In this document: positions 1 through 9,849 of the stretch, piece after piece | How the letters are laid out: each line of letters opens with the position of its first letter | How positions within the stretch are numbered: the stretch's first letter is position 1 | Assembly (NCBI GenBank): GCA_011959925.1 | Contig: BLMD01000303.1 | Location: 1-64,000, forward strand | DNA length: 64,000 bases | Direction: 5' to 3' | Origin: Lachnospiraceae bacterium | GTDB taxonomy: Bacteria > Bacillota > Clostridia > Lachnospirales > Lachnospiraceae | Program-made: the position numbers and the translations under genes | The notes under the pieces: model-generated | Seen by the model: only the letters and a program-made list of their open reading frames with translations | Database searches by the model: none | What the model was told of the DNA's origin: nothing

Positions 1-1293
1 GTAGCGGATCACGACAACGTCTCCCGCCTGTATGCAGCCGCTTTTGATTGCCGTAATTGCATCTTCTTCGCACTCAAATACCCTTGCCGGACCTTCATGT
101 ACCAGCATTTCCGGTGCAACCGCGGAACGTTTTACTACGCTTCCGTCCGGTGCAAGATTTCCGCTCAATACGGCAAGCCCTCCTGTCTTTGTATAGGGAT
201 TGTCGAGCGGGCGGATCACCTGCGGATTCTTATTGACCGCATTTTTTATATTTTCTCCAACCGTCTGACCCGTTACCGTCATACAGTCAAGATGCAAAAG
301 TCCTGCATCCGCAAGTTCCTTCATAACGGCATAGACGCCGCCCGCTTCGTTTAAATCTTCCATATATGTCGGGCCGGCAGGCGCCAGGTGACAGAGGTTC
401 GGTGTTTTTTCACTGATTGGATTTGCAAATTTAATATCAAAATCAAAGCCAATTTCATGGGCGATCGCCGGAAGATGCAGCATGCTGTTTGTCGAACAGC
501 CAAGCGCCATATCTACCGTCAATGCATTTAAAACGGCTTCTTTCGTCATGATATCCCGCGGACAGATATTTTTTCTGTACATTTCCATTACTGCCATGCC
601 TGCATGTTTGGCAAGCCGGATCCGCTCCGAATATACCGCCGGTATCGTACCGTTTCCGCGCAGGCCCATGCCGAGCGCTTCCGTCAGGCAATTCATGGAA
701 TTTGCCGTATACATGCCGGAACAGGAACCGCAGGTCGGACATGTCTTTTCTTCATATTCCCGGACTTCTTCTTCCGTCATTGTGCCTGCCGCATAAGAAC
801 CTACCGCTTCAAACATGGAAGAAAGACTCGTCTTTTTGCCTCCCACGCGTCCGGCAAGCATCGGACCGCCGGATACGAATACGGTCGGCACATTGATTCT
901 TGCCGCCGCCATCAGAAGCCCCGGCACGTTTTTATCGCAGTTCGGTACCATGACAAGTGCATCGAACTGATGTGCCAGCGCCATACATTCCGTAGAATCT
1001 GCGATCAGATCCCTTGTGACGAGAGAATATTTCATACCGATGTGCCCCATGGCAATTCCGTCGCAGACTGCGATCGCCGGAAATACGACGGGAACGCCTC
1101 CTGCCTCGGCTACGCCGAGTTTTACGGCGTTTACGATTTTATCCAGATTCATATGCCCCGGAACAATTTCGTTGTAAGAGCTGACAATACCGACCATCGG
1201 TTTTTTCATCTCTTCTTCGGTAAATCCCAGCGCATGAAATAAACTTCTATGGGGTGCCTGCTGCATCCCTGTTTTTACCTGATCACTTTTCAT
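1..1293 (-). CDS. ilvD: dihydroxy-acid dehydratase IlvD (C-terminus cut by window edge)
   Basis: IlvD dehydrates 2,3-dihydroxy acids to 2-keto acids in valine, isoleucine and leucine synthesis. The first 431 residues are visible and run off the left edge in frame. Iron-sulfur cluster cysteines are seen in the motifs NCDKNVPG and [16 protein letters not shown], both diagnostic for the IlvD/Edd family. The start ATG overlaps the leuB stop as ATGA, so the two genes are probably translationally coupled and share one transcript. Identification is by family motifs and overall similarity; only the C-terminal quarter is not seen. Confidence 0.95.
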   Translation of the reverse strand, partial: MKSDQVKTGMQQAPHRSLFHALGFTEEEMKKPMVGIVSSYNEIVPGHMNLDKIVNAVKLGVAEAGGVPVVFPAIAVCDGIAMGHIGMKYSLVTRDLIADSTECMALAHQFDALVMVPNCDKNVPGLLMAAARINVPTVFVSGGPMLAGRVGGKKTSLSSMFEAVGSYAAGTMTEEEVREYEEKTCPTCGSCSGMYTANSMNCLTEALGMGLRGNGTIPAVYSERIRLAKHAGMAVMEMYRKNICPRDIMTKEAVLNALTVDMALGCSTNSMLHLPAIAHEIGFDFDIKFANPISEKTPNLCHLAPAGPTYMEDLNEAGGVYAVMKELADAGLLHLDCMTVTGQTVGENIKNAVNKNPQVIRPLDNPYTKTGGLAVLSGNLAPDGSVVKRSAVAPEMLVHEGPARVFECEEDAITAIKSGCIQAGDVVVIRY

Positions 1294-2399
1294 GGTTTCT
1301 GTATCCTTTCTACGATTAAATCTCCCATTTCTTTCGTGCCGACCTGTGTGACAAGAGATTTCTTCTCTTCTTCCTGCGGCATAATGTCAATGGTTCGGTA
1401 ATTGTCCTGTAACGCCTGTTTTACGGCTGCTTCTATGGCATCGGCTTCTTTGTCCAGATCAAACGAATAGCGGAGCATCATGGCTGCGCTTAAGATGGTT
1501 GCAATCGGATTGGCAATTCCTTTTCCTGCGATATCCGGAGCAGAACCTCCGCTCGGCTCGTAAAGACCGAATTTCGTATCGTTTAAACTGGCGGAAGAAA
1601 GCATTCCAATGGAACCTGTCACCATACTTGCTTCATCCGAAAGGATATCACCGAACATATTCTCCGTCAGGATCACGTCAAACTGTTTCGGATCTTTGAC
1701 CAGCTGCATGGCACAATTGTCCACGAGCATATGTTCGCAGGATACTTCCGGATATTCCTTTGCCACCTCTTCTACGATTTTTCTCCAAAGCCTGGAAGAA
1801 TCCAGTACGTTTGCCTTATCGACGCTTGTCACTTTTCGGCGTCGTTTCATCGCTATGTCAAATCCCCGTTTTGCGATTCTGCGTATTTCGTTTTCATTGT
1901 ATGTAAGGGTATCTTCTGCCGTCACAACTCCGTCTATTTCTTCGGTTTTGCGCGCTCCAAAATATAATCCGCCGGTCAGTTCCCGCATAATCATCATATC
2001 AAAACCGTCTCCGATGATGTCCTCCCGCAAAGGACATGCCTCTTTTAATTCTTCATAGAGATACGCCGGTCTTAAATTGGCAAAGAGGTTTAACGATTTC
2101 CGAAGTTTTAACAGGCCCGCTTCCGGCCGTAACTGCGGCTCTAATCGATACCAGGGGGAAGTTGCCGTATTGCCTCCGATCGACCCCATCAACACGGCAT
2201 CGCTTGCTTTTGCCTGCGCAATGGCTGCTTCCGTTAGGGGAACGCCCACCGCGTCAATGGAACATCCTCCCATTAAAATTTCTTCGCATTCAAACGTGTG
2301 ACCGTATACCGCGCCGATACGATCCAATACTTTTTTGGCTTCCGCTATGATCTCCGGTCCGATTCCGTCGCCGGAAATAACGCCTACATGATAATTCAT
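1290..2399 (-). CDS. leuB: 3-isopropylmalate dehydrogenase LeuB
   Basis: LeuB oxidatively decarboxylates 3-isopropylmalate in leucine synthesis. The 369-residue protein begins with GDGIGPEI, carries [11 protein letters not shown] and the [12 protein letters not shown] substrate and cofactor region, and has the normal family length. I chose the ATG at 2399 because it is preceded by AAGGGAG; an in-frame upstream ATG would add 13 unconserved residues. It is followed directly by ilvD (ATGA overlap). The other leucine genes (leuA, leuC, leuD) are not in the window; upstream lies yajC, separated by a terminator-like hairpin. Confidence 0.95.
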   Translation of the reverse strand: MNYHVGVISGDGIGPEIIAEAKKVLDRIGAVYGHTFECEEILMGGCSIDAVGVPLTEAAIAQAKASDAVLMGSIGGNTATSPWYRLEPQLRPEAGLLKLRKSLNLFANLRPAYLYEELKEACPLREDIIGDGFDMMIMRELTGGLYFGARKTEEIDGVVTAEDTLTYNENEIRRIAKRGFDIAMKRRRKVTSVDKANVLDSSRLWRKIVEEVAKEYPEVSCEHMLVDNCAMQLVKDPKQFDVILTENMFGDILSDEASMVTGSIGMLSSASLNDTKFGLYEPSGGSAPDIAGKGIANPIATILSAAMMLRYSFDLDKEADAIEAAVKQALQDNYRTIDIMPQEEEKKSLVTQVGTKEMGDLIVERIQKP

Positions 2400-2435
2400 A
2401 GAAAAACTCCCTTCTGTCTGCATAGTATGTGAATC

Positions 2436-2466
2436 CAAAAACAGGAAACGCAGTCACACGTTTCCT
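2436..2466 (-). terminator. hairpin between yajC and leuB (terminator or attenuator)
   Basis: An 8-bp perfect stem (2443-2450 pairing with 2459-2466, 8-nt loop) is followed on the minus strand by GTTTTT. It sits after yajC and 37 nt before leuB, so it either ends the tgt-yajC transcript or attenuates read-through into leuB-ilvD. No T-box motif or leader peptide was recognised beside it. Confidence 0.6.
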
Positions 2467-2481
2467 ATTTGGTAGCTTCCT

Positions 2482-2784
2482 TTATTCTGCGTCCGGTTTT
2501 TCCACTGCAGAGATCGCCGCTTTCTGCATGGGGATGCGGCAATTCTTGTTGCTTCCGAATTCTACAATAACCGTATCGTCTGCAATATCGATGATCACTC
2601 CATAAAATCCGCTGGTCGTCAATACGGTATCTCCTACCGCAATGGACGCTAACATGGCATTTTTCTTTTTCGTCTCTTTCTGCTGCGGACGAATCATGAA
2701 AAAGTACATAAATATGAACAAAACAGCTAGAGAAATCAGCATGGGAAGAGAGCTGACCGTTTGTTGGTTCAATAAAATCGACAT
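2482..2784 (-). CDS. yajC: YajC, Sec translocase auxiliary subunit
   Basis: YajC is a small membrane partner of the SecDF/YajC complex that assists protein export. The 100-residue protein has one N-terminal membrane segment ending in the typical MYFFMIRPQQKE junction, then a basic cytoplasmic stretch and a small beta-rich domain with VGDTVLTTSGFYG. The start at 2784 is fixed by an AGGAGG seven bases upstream; the longer frame would add 15 charged residues. It follows tgt, the classical tgt-yajC order; secD/secF do not follow here. Confidence 0.92.
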   Translation of the reverse strand: MSILLNQQTVSSLPMLISLAVLFIFMYFFMIRPQQKETKKKNAMLASIAVGDTVLTTSGFYGVIIDIADDTVIVEFGSNKNCRIPMQKAAISAVEKPDAE

Positions 2785-2896
2785 TTTTTTCCTCCTAATA
2801 TGAATAAAATTACTTTGCATATCTAACACAAGCTTTAACTATTGTACACAAATCTCCTGTAAACGGCAAGGGGGATTTTTTTATTTCATTCATTTT

Positions 2897-4045
2897 TTAT
2901 AAACTTTCCCCCGAAATCTGCTGCATCCCATACAATTTTTCTTCTTTATAATTCCGGTAACGTCCCTCTTCGATCGCTTCCCGGATTTCTTCCATCATTG
3001 TATTATAAAAATACAGGTTATGCAGTACGCACAGACGCATACCGAGCATTTCCTTCGCCTTTAACAGATGACGAATATAGGCTCTGCTGTACCTGCGGCA
3101 TGCCGGGCATCCGCAGCCTTCTTCGATCGGTTTTTCGTCTGCTGCGTATTTTTGGTTAAACAGATTTCGTTTCCCCTGATTGGTATACACATGTCCGTGC
3201 CGTCCGTTTCTAGTCGGATATACGCAGTCGAAGAAATCTACGCCCCGTTCTACTGCTTCAAGAATATTTGCCGGCGTGCCGACTCCCATCAGATACGTCG
3301 GTTTTTCCTTGGGAAGATGCGGTACGGTCACGTCTAAGATCCGGTACATTTCCGCATGGCTTTCTCCTACGGCAAGCCCGCCGACGGCATAGCCGTCTAA
3401 ATCAAGTTCTGAAATCTGTTTTGCGTGGCCGATACGGATATCTTCATAAACGGCGCCCTGGTTGATACCGAATAAAAGCTGCTCTTTATTAATGGTCCGC
3501 TCTAGCGTATTCAGGCGCGCCAGTTCTGTTTTACAGCGAAGAAGCCAGCGTGCCGTACGGTCTACGGAATCCTGTACATACCTACGGTCCGCCGTGCTGC
3601 TGGGGCATTCGTCAAACGCCATGGCAATCGTCGACGCCAGATTGGACTGGATATTCATGCTCTCTTCCGGTCCCATAAAAATTTTTCTTCCGTCTACATG
3701 GGAATGGAAATGCACGCCCTCTTCTTTTATCTTTCTTAATTTTGCCAGGGAAAATACCTGAAACCCTCCGGAATCCGTAAGGATCGGCTTGTCCCATACC
3801 ATGAATTTATGCAGGCCTCCCAGATCGTGGATCAATGCGTCCCCGGGCCTGACATGCAGGTGGTAGGTATTGGAAAGTTCTACCTGCGTTTTGATCTGAT
3901 TCAAATCTTCGGTAGAAACCGCTCCTTTAATCGCTGCCGCCGTCCCCACGTTCATAAAAACAGGCGTTTGGATTACGCCGTGAACCGTATGAAATTCTGC
4001 CCGTTTTGCCCTTCCGTCTTGTTTCAATATGTGATATTGTGCCAT
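2897..4045 (-). CDS. tgt: queuine tRNA-guanine transglycosylase Tgt
   Basis: Tgt exchanges guanine 34 for the queuosine precursor preQ1 in tRNAs with GUN anticodons. The 382-residue protein shows the DSGGFQVFSL active-site segment near the N-terminal third, GINQGAVYEDIR, the catalytic-Asp region DFFDCVYPTRNGRHG, and the zinc-binding pattern C-x-C-x2-C followed by a distant His near the C-terminus. An AGGAG lies before the ATG. yajC follows. A second queuosine gene, queH, is present at 56.3 kb in the same window. Confidence 0.96.
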   Translation of the reverse strand: MAQYHILKQDGRAKRAEFHTVHGVIQTPVFMNVGTAAAIKGAVSTEDLNQIKTQVELSNTYHLHVRPGDALIHDLGGLHKFMVWDKPILTDSGGFQVFSLAKLRKIKEEGVHFHSHVDGRKIFMGPEESMNIQSNLASTIAMAFDECPSSTADRRYVQDSVDRTARWLLRCKTELARLNTLERTINKEQLLFGINQGAVYEDIRIGHAKQISELDLDGYAVGGLAVGESHAEMYRILDVTVPHLPKEKPTYLMGVGTPANILEAVERGVDFFDCVYPTRNGRHGHVYTNQGKRNLFNQKYAADEKPIEEGCGCPACRRYSRAYIRHLLKAKEMLGMRLCVLHNLYFYNTMMEEIREAIEEGRYRNYKEEKLYGMQQISGESL

Positions 4046-4066
4046 TTCTCTGCTCCTTTTACTTAC

Positions 4067-6982
4067 TTATCGTTTTACGTTTTTTACTGTTGAATAGGGA
4101 CCAACCGAAGTATTGGTTCCGGATGTTACGACTGCGCAGATTTTATAATAATATTTCTTGCCTTTTTTCACTTTTTTATCGGTATATTTTATGGTTTTCC
4201 CCTTTTTGATCGTTGCAATTGTTTTGAATTTTCCTTTTTTCCCGATTTTACGCATAATCTGATATCCGGTTGCCCCAGAAACCTTCTTCCATTTGACACG
4301 TATGTGTTTTCCGGCTTTTTTTACGGAAGAAAGTTTCGGCTTTGGAATGCTCACCGAAGCTGCGTTCCATTTGGAATAATCCGTATAATACCGCTGACCG
4401 TTTACGTCCTGATAAGCCCGGATTCGGAATGTATAAACGGAATTTCCGTCTGTTCCCTCGATTACGCAGGAAGTAACTGCGCCGCCCGCAACCGCAGCCG
4501 TTTTGTATGTACCGGATATGGAATAAGAAACTTCATAACCGGATGCATGGCTGACCGCATTCCAAGAGACGAAGATATTTGCCGCCTTACGGATTGTACC
4601 GAAAATCTGCGGAACTTCCATAGGCTTTGGTTTTAAAGGTTCTTTGGGCCTTTTCTCTAACCGCCCGGCTGCTCCGTTCAGCTTTTGAAGCGCATCGTCG
4701 ATCTGTTCCTGCTGCGCGGAGTCATCCGAAAGAACTTCTTTTGCATTCATCAGCGCTTCTGAAAATTGACGATAACTTTCTGCCGTGTAATCCGCCGGAT
4801 TCTTCTGCTCTGCCTGTGATATGGCGTTCGACAACTCAGCCGTATCCATCTCAATTCTCTGTTCAAATAACCAGGGAAGAAGTTCATCTTCTGCATAAAC
4901 GCCGGATGCAATCAGATGCCCGTCCTCATAGGTTCCTGCAGGATATTCCGTATAGCGGATCCGGTTGGAACCGGCTTCCTGCAATGCCGCCGCCATTACG
5001 GGCGTTGACGTTTCACAGGGAACCGTCGGATCGTCTGCGCCATGAAAGCACCAGATTGAAACGTCTTTGATATTCTCCGCCTGTGCAGGGTCTCCGGCTC
5101 CTGCGATCGGAACCGCAGCCGCCAGTAAATTAGGGTTCCGCATCATCAGGTCCCACACGCCAAATGCGCCCATGGAAAATCCGACCGTATAGAGTCGGTT
5201 TTGATTGATACTGTACGTTTCCATAAGGCTGGCAAGCAGTCCTTCCACCGCCTTCATTTCATTGCTTTTAGCAACCTCCTGCATTCGATAGCAGCCGTCT
5301 GCCCATGGCGTATCCACCCACTGCTCGTTATTGGGGCATTGAGGCGCGACGATGATCGCCGGATAGTCGTTCCGCTCAGAACCGAGCATTCGTTCAAAAA
5401 AGTCTTTGTTGGAATTGGTCAGCTGTGCCGTATTGGTACTTCCGCGTTCTCCCGCGCCGTGCAGAAACAGTACCAACGGGTATTTCTTTTCAGGAGAATA
5501 TCCTTCCGGGAGATACATGCGGTATGGGAGAATCGTTCCGTCTTCTTCTATATAAAATTTCCGCTGCATCGCTTTTTTTATATCCAAAACTTCGGTTTCT
5601 TTTTTCAGCAGGGATAAAACGGCTTCCCGCAGATTTTGGGACAGTACCGCCGCTTCCGCAAGAGAAAGATCCTCCTGCTCCATTCTCTTTTGTACTGCCT
5701 GCATATTTTCTCGAAACAGTTTCCACGCAGACGCTTCATATAATGTTTCATCCGTATAGTTCCGTTCGTATGCTTCGTAATCTGCCTGCAGGCATTCTCT
5801 GGCTTCTGCAGGCGACTGCGGCGTATATGCGCTTCCGTCCACACGAATTTCTGCAGCAGAAGAATGCCCTCCTGCCCCGGCTTTTGCCAGAATCTTCAAA
5901 TGGGTTGCCGCCGCAGGCTTCTCAAATTGAGCCTGTTTCCAGGAGGCATCTGCATTCCAGGTTCCTTCCGCCGCTTTTGTATAGCTTTTTCCGCCGTCGT
6001 TGCTGATCTGGATTTCGTACTCTGTAATGATACCGTTCGTCGCCTTATCCTGACGCGGCAGATAACGGATGCCTTCCACAAGGCTTCGTTCCCGTAATTC
6101 CAGTATCAAAACATGATCCTGACGCGGCGCCGCCGGTTCCCATGCACTGTGCCAGATCGTTGTGTAATCATTGTCTGCAGCATACAAGGCTTCGTTTCCG
6201 TGCTGCTGTGTCAATCCCCGAATATCTGCTAACGGAAGCGCTTCGGGCAGAAATGCTTCTCCTGTCACTGCCTCATACATGCACTCCGCTTCATAGAAAT
6301 ATCCGGCGTCGAGAAAATGCACGCCGTCGCTGTGATAGAGAAAATCTTTCTCTGAAGTGCGGGCAAACATGTCAATAAATTTCCATCCGTTCTCTTTGGC
6401 AAGTTTTCGCTGCATCGGCACGATCTCATCTTCAATAATATTTCCGCGAATGTCGGTTTTCAGCGCGTAAAGACATGCCGGTGAAGATGCAAATATAACT
6501 TCCGGTTTTGACGGAAGGTTTTGATATGTAGAAACGAGTTTTCTGGCATCTTCTGCAAATTTCTCCCGTCCGCCCTCCTCCCAGTATTTTGCTTTGGAAT
6601 CATTTGTGCCAAGCATAATGATGACGATGTCAGGATCGGACGCTAAGCTGTTTTGGTACTCCTGCTGGTCTTCATAAGCCAAGTCTGTACCGGTCAGAAG
6701 CGTCGCGCTGTTTCGTCCGAAATTCATTACGGTATAGCCGTCGCCAAGCATCTCCTGCAGTCTCACAGGATATGACTTTGTCTGCGGATTGCTGGAAACA
6801 TATCCAAACGTTAAACTGTCTCCTACACAGGCAATCCGAATCGTCTCGCCTTCTGTATGTGCATCATCCGAAACGAACGCAGCCGATTCTGCAGCAAATA
6901 CCGTCTGCATGAAACACGTGGCTTTTGTGATGCAAAACACCATAACCCAAATCCACATGGTTTTCCATATGATTTTTTTCAT
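4067..6982 (-). CDS. secreted two-headed esterase: SGNH hydrolase + F5/8-type domain + alpha/beta-hydrolase + two Fn3 domains
   Basis: This 971-residue exported protein combines two hydrolases. Residues 1-31 look like a signal peptide. Residues 46-245 form an SGNH/GDSL hydrolase (GDSLTFG at 54-60, GTNDS at 125-129, catalytic pair in SDGVHFLDAGY around 218-228). Residues 260-385 resemble a discoidin/F5-8 type carbohydrate-binding module. Residues 485-710 form a PHB-depolymerase/feruloyl-esterase-like alpha/beta hydrolase with nucleophile elbow GFSMG (Ser603), HGADDPTVP and His689. Short helical FIVAR-like segments (390-462, 712-778) and two fibronectin-III-like domains (790-878, 881-971) complete it. 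This suggests deacylation of an acylated polysaccharide outside the cell; the substrate is inferred only. Its ATG overlaps the rng stop (ATGA) and AGGAGG precedes it. Confidence 0.85.
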   Translation of the reverse strand: MKKIIWKTMWIWVMVFCITKATCFMQTVFAAESAAFVSDDAHTEGETIRIACVGDSLTFGYVSSNPQTKSYPVRLQEMLGDGYTVMNFGRNSATLLTGTDLAYEDQQEYQNSLASDPDIVIIMLGTNDSKAKYWEEGGREKFAEDARKLVSTYQNLPSKPEVIFASSPACLYALKTDIRGNIIEDEIVPMQRKLAKENGWKFIDMFARTSEKDFLYHSDGVHFLDAGYFYEAECMYEAVTGEAFLPEALPLADIRGLTQQHGNEALYAADNDYTTIWHSAWEPAAPRQDHVLILELRERSLVEGIRYLPRQDKATNGIITEYEIQISNDGGKSYTKAAEGTWNADASWKQAQFEKPAAATHLKILAKAGAGGHSSAAEIRVDGSAYTPQSPAEARECLQADYEAYERNYTDETLYEASAWKLFRENMQAVQKRMEQEDLSLAEAAVLSQNLREAVLSLLKKETEVLDIKKAMQRKFYIEEDGTILPYRMYLPEGYSPEKKYPLVLFLHGAGERGSTNTAQLTNSNKDFFERMLGSERNDYPAIIVAPQCPNNEQWVDTPWADGCYRMQEVAKSNEMKAVEGLLASLMETYSINQNRLYTVGFSMGAFGVWDLMMRNPNLLAAAVPIAGAGDPAQAENIKDVSIWCFHGADDPTVPCETSTPVMAAALQEAGSNRIRYTEYPAGTYEDGHLIASGVYAEDELLPWLFEQRIEMDTAELSNAISQAEQKNPADYTAESYRQFSEALMNAKEVLSDDSAQQEQIDDALQKLNGAAGRLEKRPKEPLKPKPMEVPQIFGTIRKAANIFVSWNAVSHASGYEVSYSISGTYKTAAVAGGAVTSCVIEGTDGNSVYTFRIRAYQDVNGQRYYTDYSKWNAASVSIPKPKLSSVKKAGKHIRVKWKKVSGATGYQIMRKIGKKGKFKTIATIKKGKTIKYTDKKVKKGKKYYYKICAVVTSGTNTSVGPYSTVKNVKR

Positions 6983-8178
6983 ACATTTCCTCCTGCTATT
7001 TGTTCCCAAAGGGGCTTTTTCACCTTTTTTCTTGTGATTTCTGCCAATCCAAGCGCAGTAAAATCAACGAAGACTGCCGGAACGCTGTCTTTTGCCAAAT
7101 GCTGCTTTAATGCCTGCGCCAGTTCCTCTTTTGCTTCATTTGTATCCATATTGATAAAATCCACCACACAGATACCGGATATATTCCGCAGGCGCAGCTG
7201 CCTTGCAATCTCTTCTGCCGCCTCTAAGTTTACCTTCAGGTAAATATCTTTCCTGCCGCTTTTGATGCACCTTCCGCTGTTCACATCGATCACCGTTAAA
7301 GCTTCCGTCGGCTGTATGATCAGATATGCGCCGGACTTTAACCAGACACGGTCACGTAAAGCTTCTTCCAGCTTGGAATGCAGCCCATACAGAGCGGATA
7401 AAGATAATGCGGGATCCTGATAGAATAAAATCTGCACGTTTGCAATTGCCGCTTCTTCTCCAAATGTCTTTATCACCTCTTCATAAATCACCGGATCGTC
7501 CGTTGTAATCCTCTCCAAATGCAAAGAAAGATAATCCCGGACGCCTGCCATATAACCGGACGGAGCATGGTACAGACAGCTAAAACAGGTTCTATGGCGA
7601 TAATGTTCCCGGATGTTTTCAAATGTCTCACACATGCGGTGAAATTCCGAAAAAATCTGTTCATCTGTATAATGTTCCGCGTTGGTCCGCACGATCATTC
7701 CAAACCGGTCGTCTTTTTTCTCCGTAAAAAGATCGTGAAAATATTTTCGTTTCGACTGTTCCAGTTTTCTGGAAACTCCAAGTTTCTTATCCTGCGTCGT
7801 AAAAATCAACGCATTTCCTTTTAAACTGATCTGCGTGGAAACCGTCGGATCTTTTGTTTTTACGGCTTCTTTTACTACCTGTACAACAAGTTCATCTTCT
7901 TCTGTCAGCCTGCCGTTTCGGAGTTGTTTTACCATCAGAGGTTCTTTTGCGTCTTCTAACGGAAGATACGTCATCATACCGGGAGCAATTTCCACAAAAG
8001 CAGCCCCGATTTTTTCTACGATCCGCCGGATCTTACCGATATAGATATTTCCCAAAAGCGAATCTTCTGTTACGTCGTCACAGGAGACTTCTAACATCTG
8101 ATGGTCTTCAAACAATGCAGTTACCCTGTATTCTCTGTCTTTGATCTTTTGTTTTGTAATTACGACTCTCTTTCCCAC
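6979..8178 (-). CDS. rng: ribonuclease G / E family
   Basis: An endoribonuclease for rRNA maturation and mRNA decay. The 399-residue protein has an N-terminal S1-like RNA-binding part (about 35-120) and the RNase E/G catalytic core with the Mg-binding aspartates in TVIDVNSGR and CVVDFINM, then EITRKK. It is short and lacks the CPxC zinc-link region of enterobacterial RNase G, as is common in Clostridia. In many Clostridia rng follows the TIGR03960/TIGR03936 pair and precedes rplU-rpmA. Here the first pair lies 3.8 kb upstream, beyond glnA and a defence cassette, and rplU is absent downstream. Confidence 0.9.
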   Translation of the reverse strand: MGKRVVITKQKIKDREYRVTALFEDHQMLEVSCDDVTEDSLLGNIYIGKIRRIVEKIGAAFVEIAPGMMTYLPLEDAKEPLMVKQLRNGRLTEEDELVVQVVKEAVKTKDPTVSTQISLKGNALIFTTQDKKLGVSRKLEQSKRKYFHDLFTEKKDDRFGMIVRTNAEHYTDEQIFSEFHRMCETFENIREHYRHRTCFSCLYHAPSGYMAGVRDYLSLHLERITTDDPVIYEEVIKTFGEEAAIANVQILFYQDPALSLSALYGLHSKLEEALRDRVWLKSGAYLIIQPTEALTVIDVNSGRCIKSGRKDIYLKVNLEAAEEIARQLRLRNISGICVVDFINMDTNEAKEELAQALKQHLAKDSVPAVFVDFTALGLAEITRKKVKKPLWEQIAGGNV

Positions 8179-8194
8179 CGTTCTCTCCCGTCTT

Positions 8195-8320
8195 ACTTAT
8201 TTTACCGCGGTATCACCCGTCGCCTTAAAAACGGATTCACTACCGGAAAGAGCAGCCCGCACGGCATGTTTCTGACAGAAATTTCCTGCTCAGGCACATG
8301 TTTCATCTTATAGGCTGCTC
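8195..8320 (-). promoter_or_regulatory. structured 5' leader of rng with a T-box-like GGGTGATACCGCGG motif
   Basis: On the minus strand, GAGCAGCC (8318-8311) can pair with GGCTGCTC (8254-8247) to close a long stem-loop, and about 35 nt later comes GGGTGATACCGCGG (8219-8206). This matches the conserved T-box antiterminator sequence GGGTGGTACCGCGG at all but one base, but that base change destroys the TGGN bulge that pairs with the tRNA acceptor end. The whole element is shorter than a classical T-box. It may be a degenerate T-box or another ribosomal-type leader; the class is uncertain. Confidence 0.45.
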
Positions 8321-8327
8321 TATCTTT

Positions 8328-9755
8328 TTATAAATCAAAATACATCTTAAACTCTGCCGGATTCGGTATCTGTTCCAGCATTTTTAATTCCTCCCGTTTC
8401 CGTAAAATCCATACGTCGATCAAACGCTGCGGGAATACGCCGCCTTTGGTCAGATAATCATGATCTGATTCCAATGCATCGAGCGCTTCGCCCAATGATT
8501 TCGGCAGACCTTTGATCTTTTTCTGTTCTTCCTCCGATAACGTATAGAGATTAAAATCATATGGTCCCCAGCCGTGCTCTGTTGGATCAATTTTCTGTTC
8601 GATTCCGTCCAGCCCCGCCATCAGAATCGCTGCGTAAGCATAATAGGGATTTGCCGTAGCATCCGGATTGCGGAGTTCAAACCGCTTGGTCTCGGGCGTT
8701 TTGGCATATGCCGGAATCCTTATGACCGCACTGCGGTTTGAGGTGGCATAGCCGACCGTTACCGGAGCTTCATATCCGGGCACAAGCCGTTTAAAGGAAT
8801 TGGTAGACGGATTGGTAAACGCACACAGCGACGCGATATGCTTTAACAGACCGCCGATAAAGTAATGCGCCGTCCGGCTTAAGCCGGAATAACCGTTTTC
8901 ATCATAAAACAGAGGCTTTCCGTCTTTTAACAGCATCATGTGGACATGCAGCCCGTTGCCCGCCTCCTGATAGATCGGTTTGGGAAGAAACGTAGCCGTT
9001 TTACCTTCTTTTGCCGCCATATTTTTGATGATATACTTGATAATCATTGTATTGTCCGCCATATCGGGCATATCATCCAGTTCTACCTCAATCTCCATCT
9101 GACCCGGACCGCCGACTTCATGGTGATGATATTTCACCGAAATTCCCCAGTCTTCGATCATCATGCACATTTTACTCCGCAGATCATATCCGACATCCTG
9201 CGGAGCCGCTACGTGATAGCCGCCTTTCTGGTGTACTTCATAGCCGTTATTTCCGTCTGAATCCAGACTGCAGTTCCAGTCCGCCTGCTTCGCATCGATG
9301 CGGTAGCCGCACTGTCTGGGTGAAACTTCAAAACGCGCGCTGTCAAACAGGTAGAACTCAAATTCCGGTCCGATGATCATACGGTCTGCGATTCCGCTTT
9401 GTTTCATATGTTCCACTGCCCGTAAGCTAACGTTTTTGGGATACTGGTCAAACGGCGCATTCTCCCCTGCTCCGATCGTGCATACGTTTCCGCACATCGT
9501 CAGCGTAGGTACTTCTGCAAACGGATCGACATATGCCGTATCCGGATCCGGAAGAAAAACCATATCGCTCTTTTCTACAGGAGCGTATCCGTAATTGGAG
9601 CCGTCAAAACCGATCCCCTGCGTAAACACAGACGCTCCAAACCTCTCCAACGGTATGGTAATGTGCCTCCAGCGTCCGTCGATATCCGTCATTTTAAAGT
9701 CTATCATACGGATCTGCTTTTCCTCGCACAGTTGTTTGATTTCTTCGATGTTCAT
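8328..9755 (-). CDS. glnA: type I glutamine synthetase
   Basis: GlnA makes glutamine from glutamate, ammonia and ATP. The 475-residue protein shows the beta-grasp N-terminus (IDFKMTDIDGRWRHITIP), DGSNYGYAPVEKSDMVFLPD, the metal and ATP motifs (EFEFYLFD, HHHEVGGPGQMEIEVE, NGLHVHMMLL), NRSAVIRIP, and the FELRNPDATANPYYAYAAILMAGLDGI signature. I took the ATG at 9755, preceded by AAGGGG; the open frame extends much further upstream but without conserved sequence. It stands alone with its own probable promoter, between a defence cassette and rng. Confidence 0.95.
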   Translation of the reverse strand: MNIEEIKQLCEEKQIRMIDFKMTDIDGRWRHITIPLERFGASVFTQGIGFDGSNYGYAPVEKSDMVFLPDPDTAYVDPFAEVPTLTMCGNVCTIGAGENAPFDQYPKNVSLRAVEHMKQSGIADRMIIGPEFEFYLFDSARFEVSPRQCGYRIDAKQADWNCSLDSDGNNGYEVHQKGGYHVAAPQDVGYDLRSKMCMMIEDWGISVKYHHHEVGGPGQMEIEVELDDMPDMADNTMIIKYIIKNMAAKEGKTATFLPKPIYQEAGNGLHVHMMLLKDGKPLFYDENGYSGLSRTAHYFIGGLLKHIASLCAFTNPSTNSFKRLVPGYEAPVTVGYATSNRSAVIRIPAYAKTPETKRFELRNPDATANPYYAYAAILMAGLDGIEQKIDPTEHGWGPYDFNLYTLSEEEQKKIKGLPKSLGEALDALESDHDYLTKGGVFPQRLIDVWILRKREELKMLEQIPNPAEFKMYFDL

Positions 9756-9849
9756 AAATAGTTGCCCCTTTCTTTTTCTTTCCCATAGTATAGCGGGCAT
9801 GTGCACAGTTCTCCGATCTGTTTTGCCCGTCTCAATGCAAGATGATTTA

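Noticed and set aside
604..1242. A 212-codon plus-strand open frame over ilvD
   Set aside because: It lies wholly antisense to a strongly conserved ilvD gene, has no ribosome site and no recognisable domain.
8195..8320. Functional T-box riboswitch
   Set aside because: The TGGN bulge is changed, no specifier loop was identified, the element is short, and the downstream gene is not an aminoacylation or amino acid gene. Kept only as an unclassified leader.
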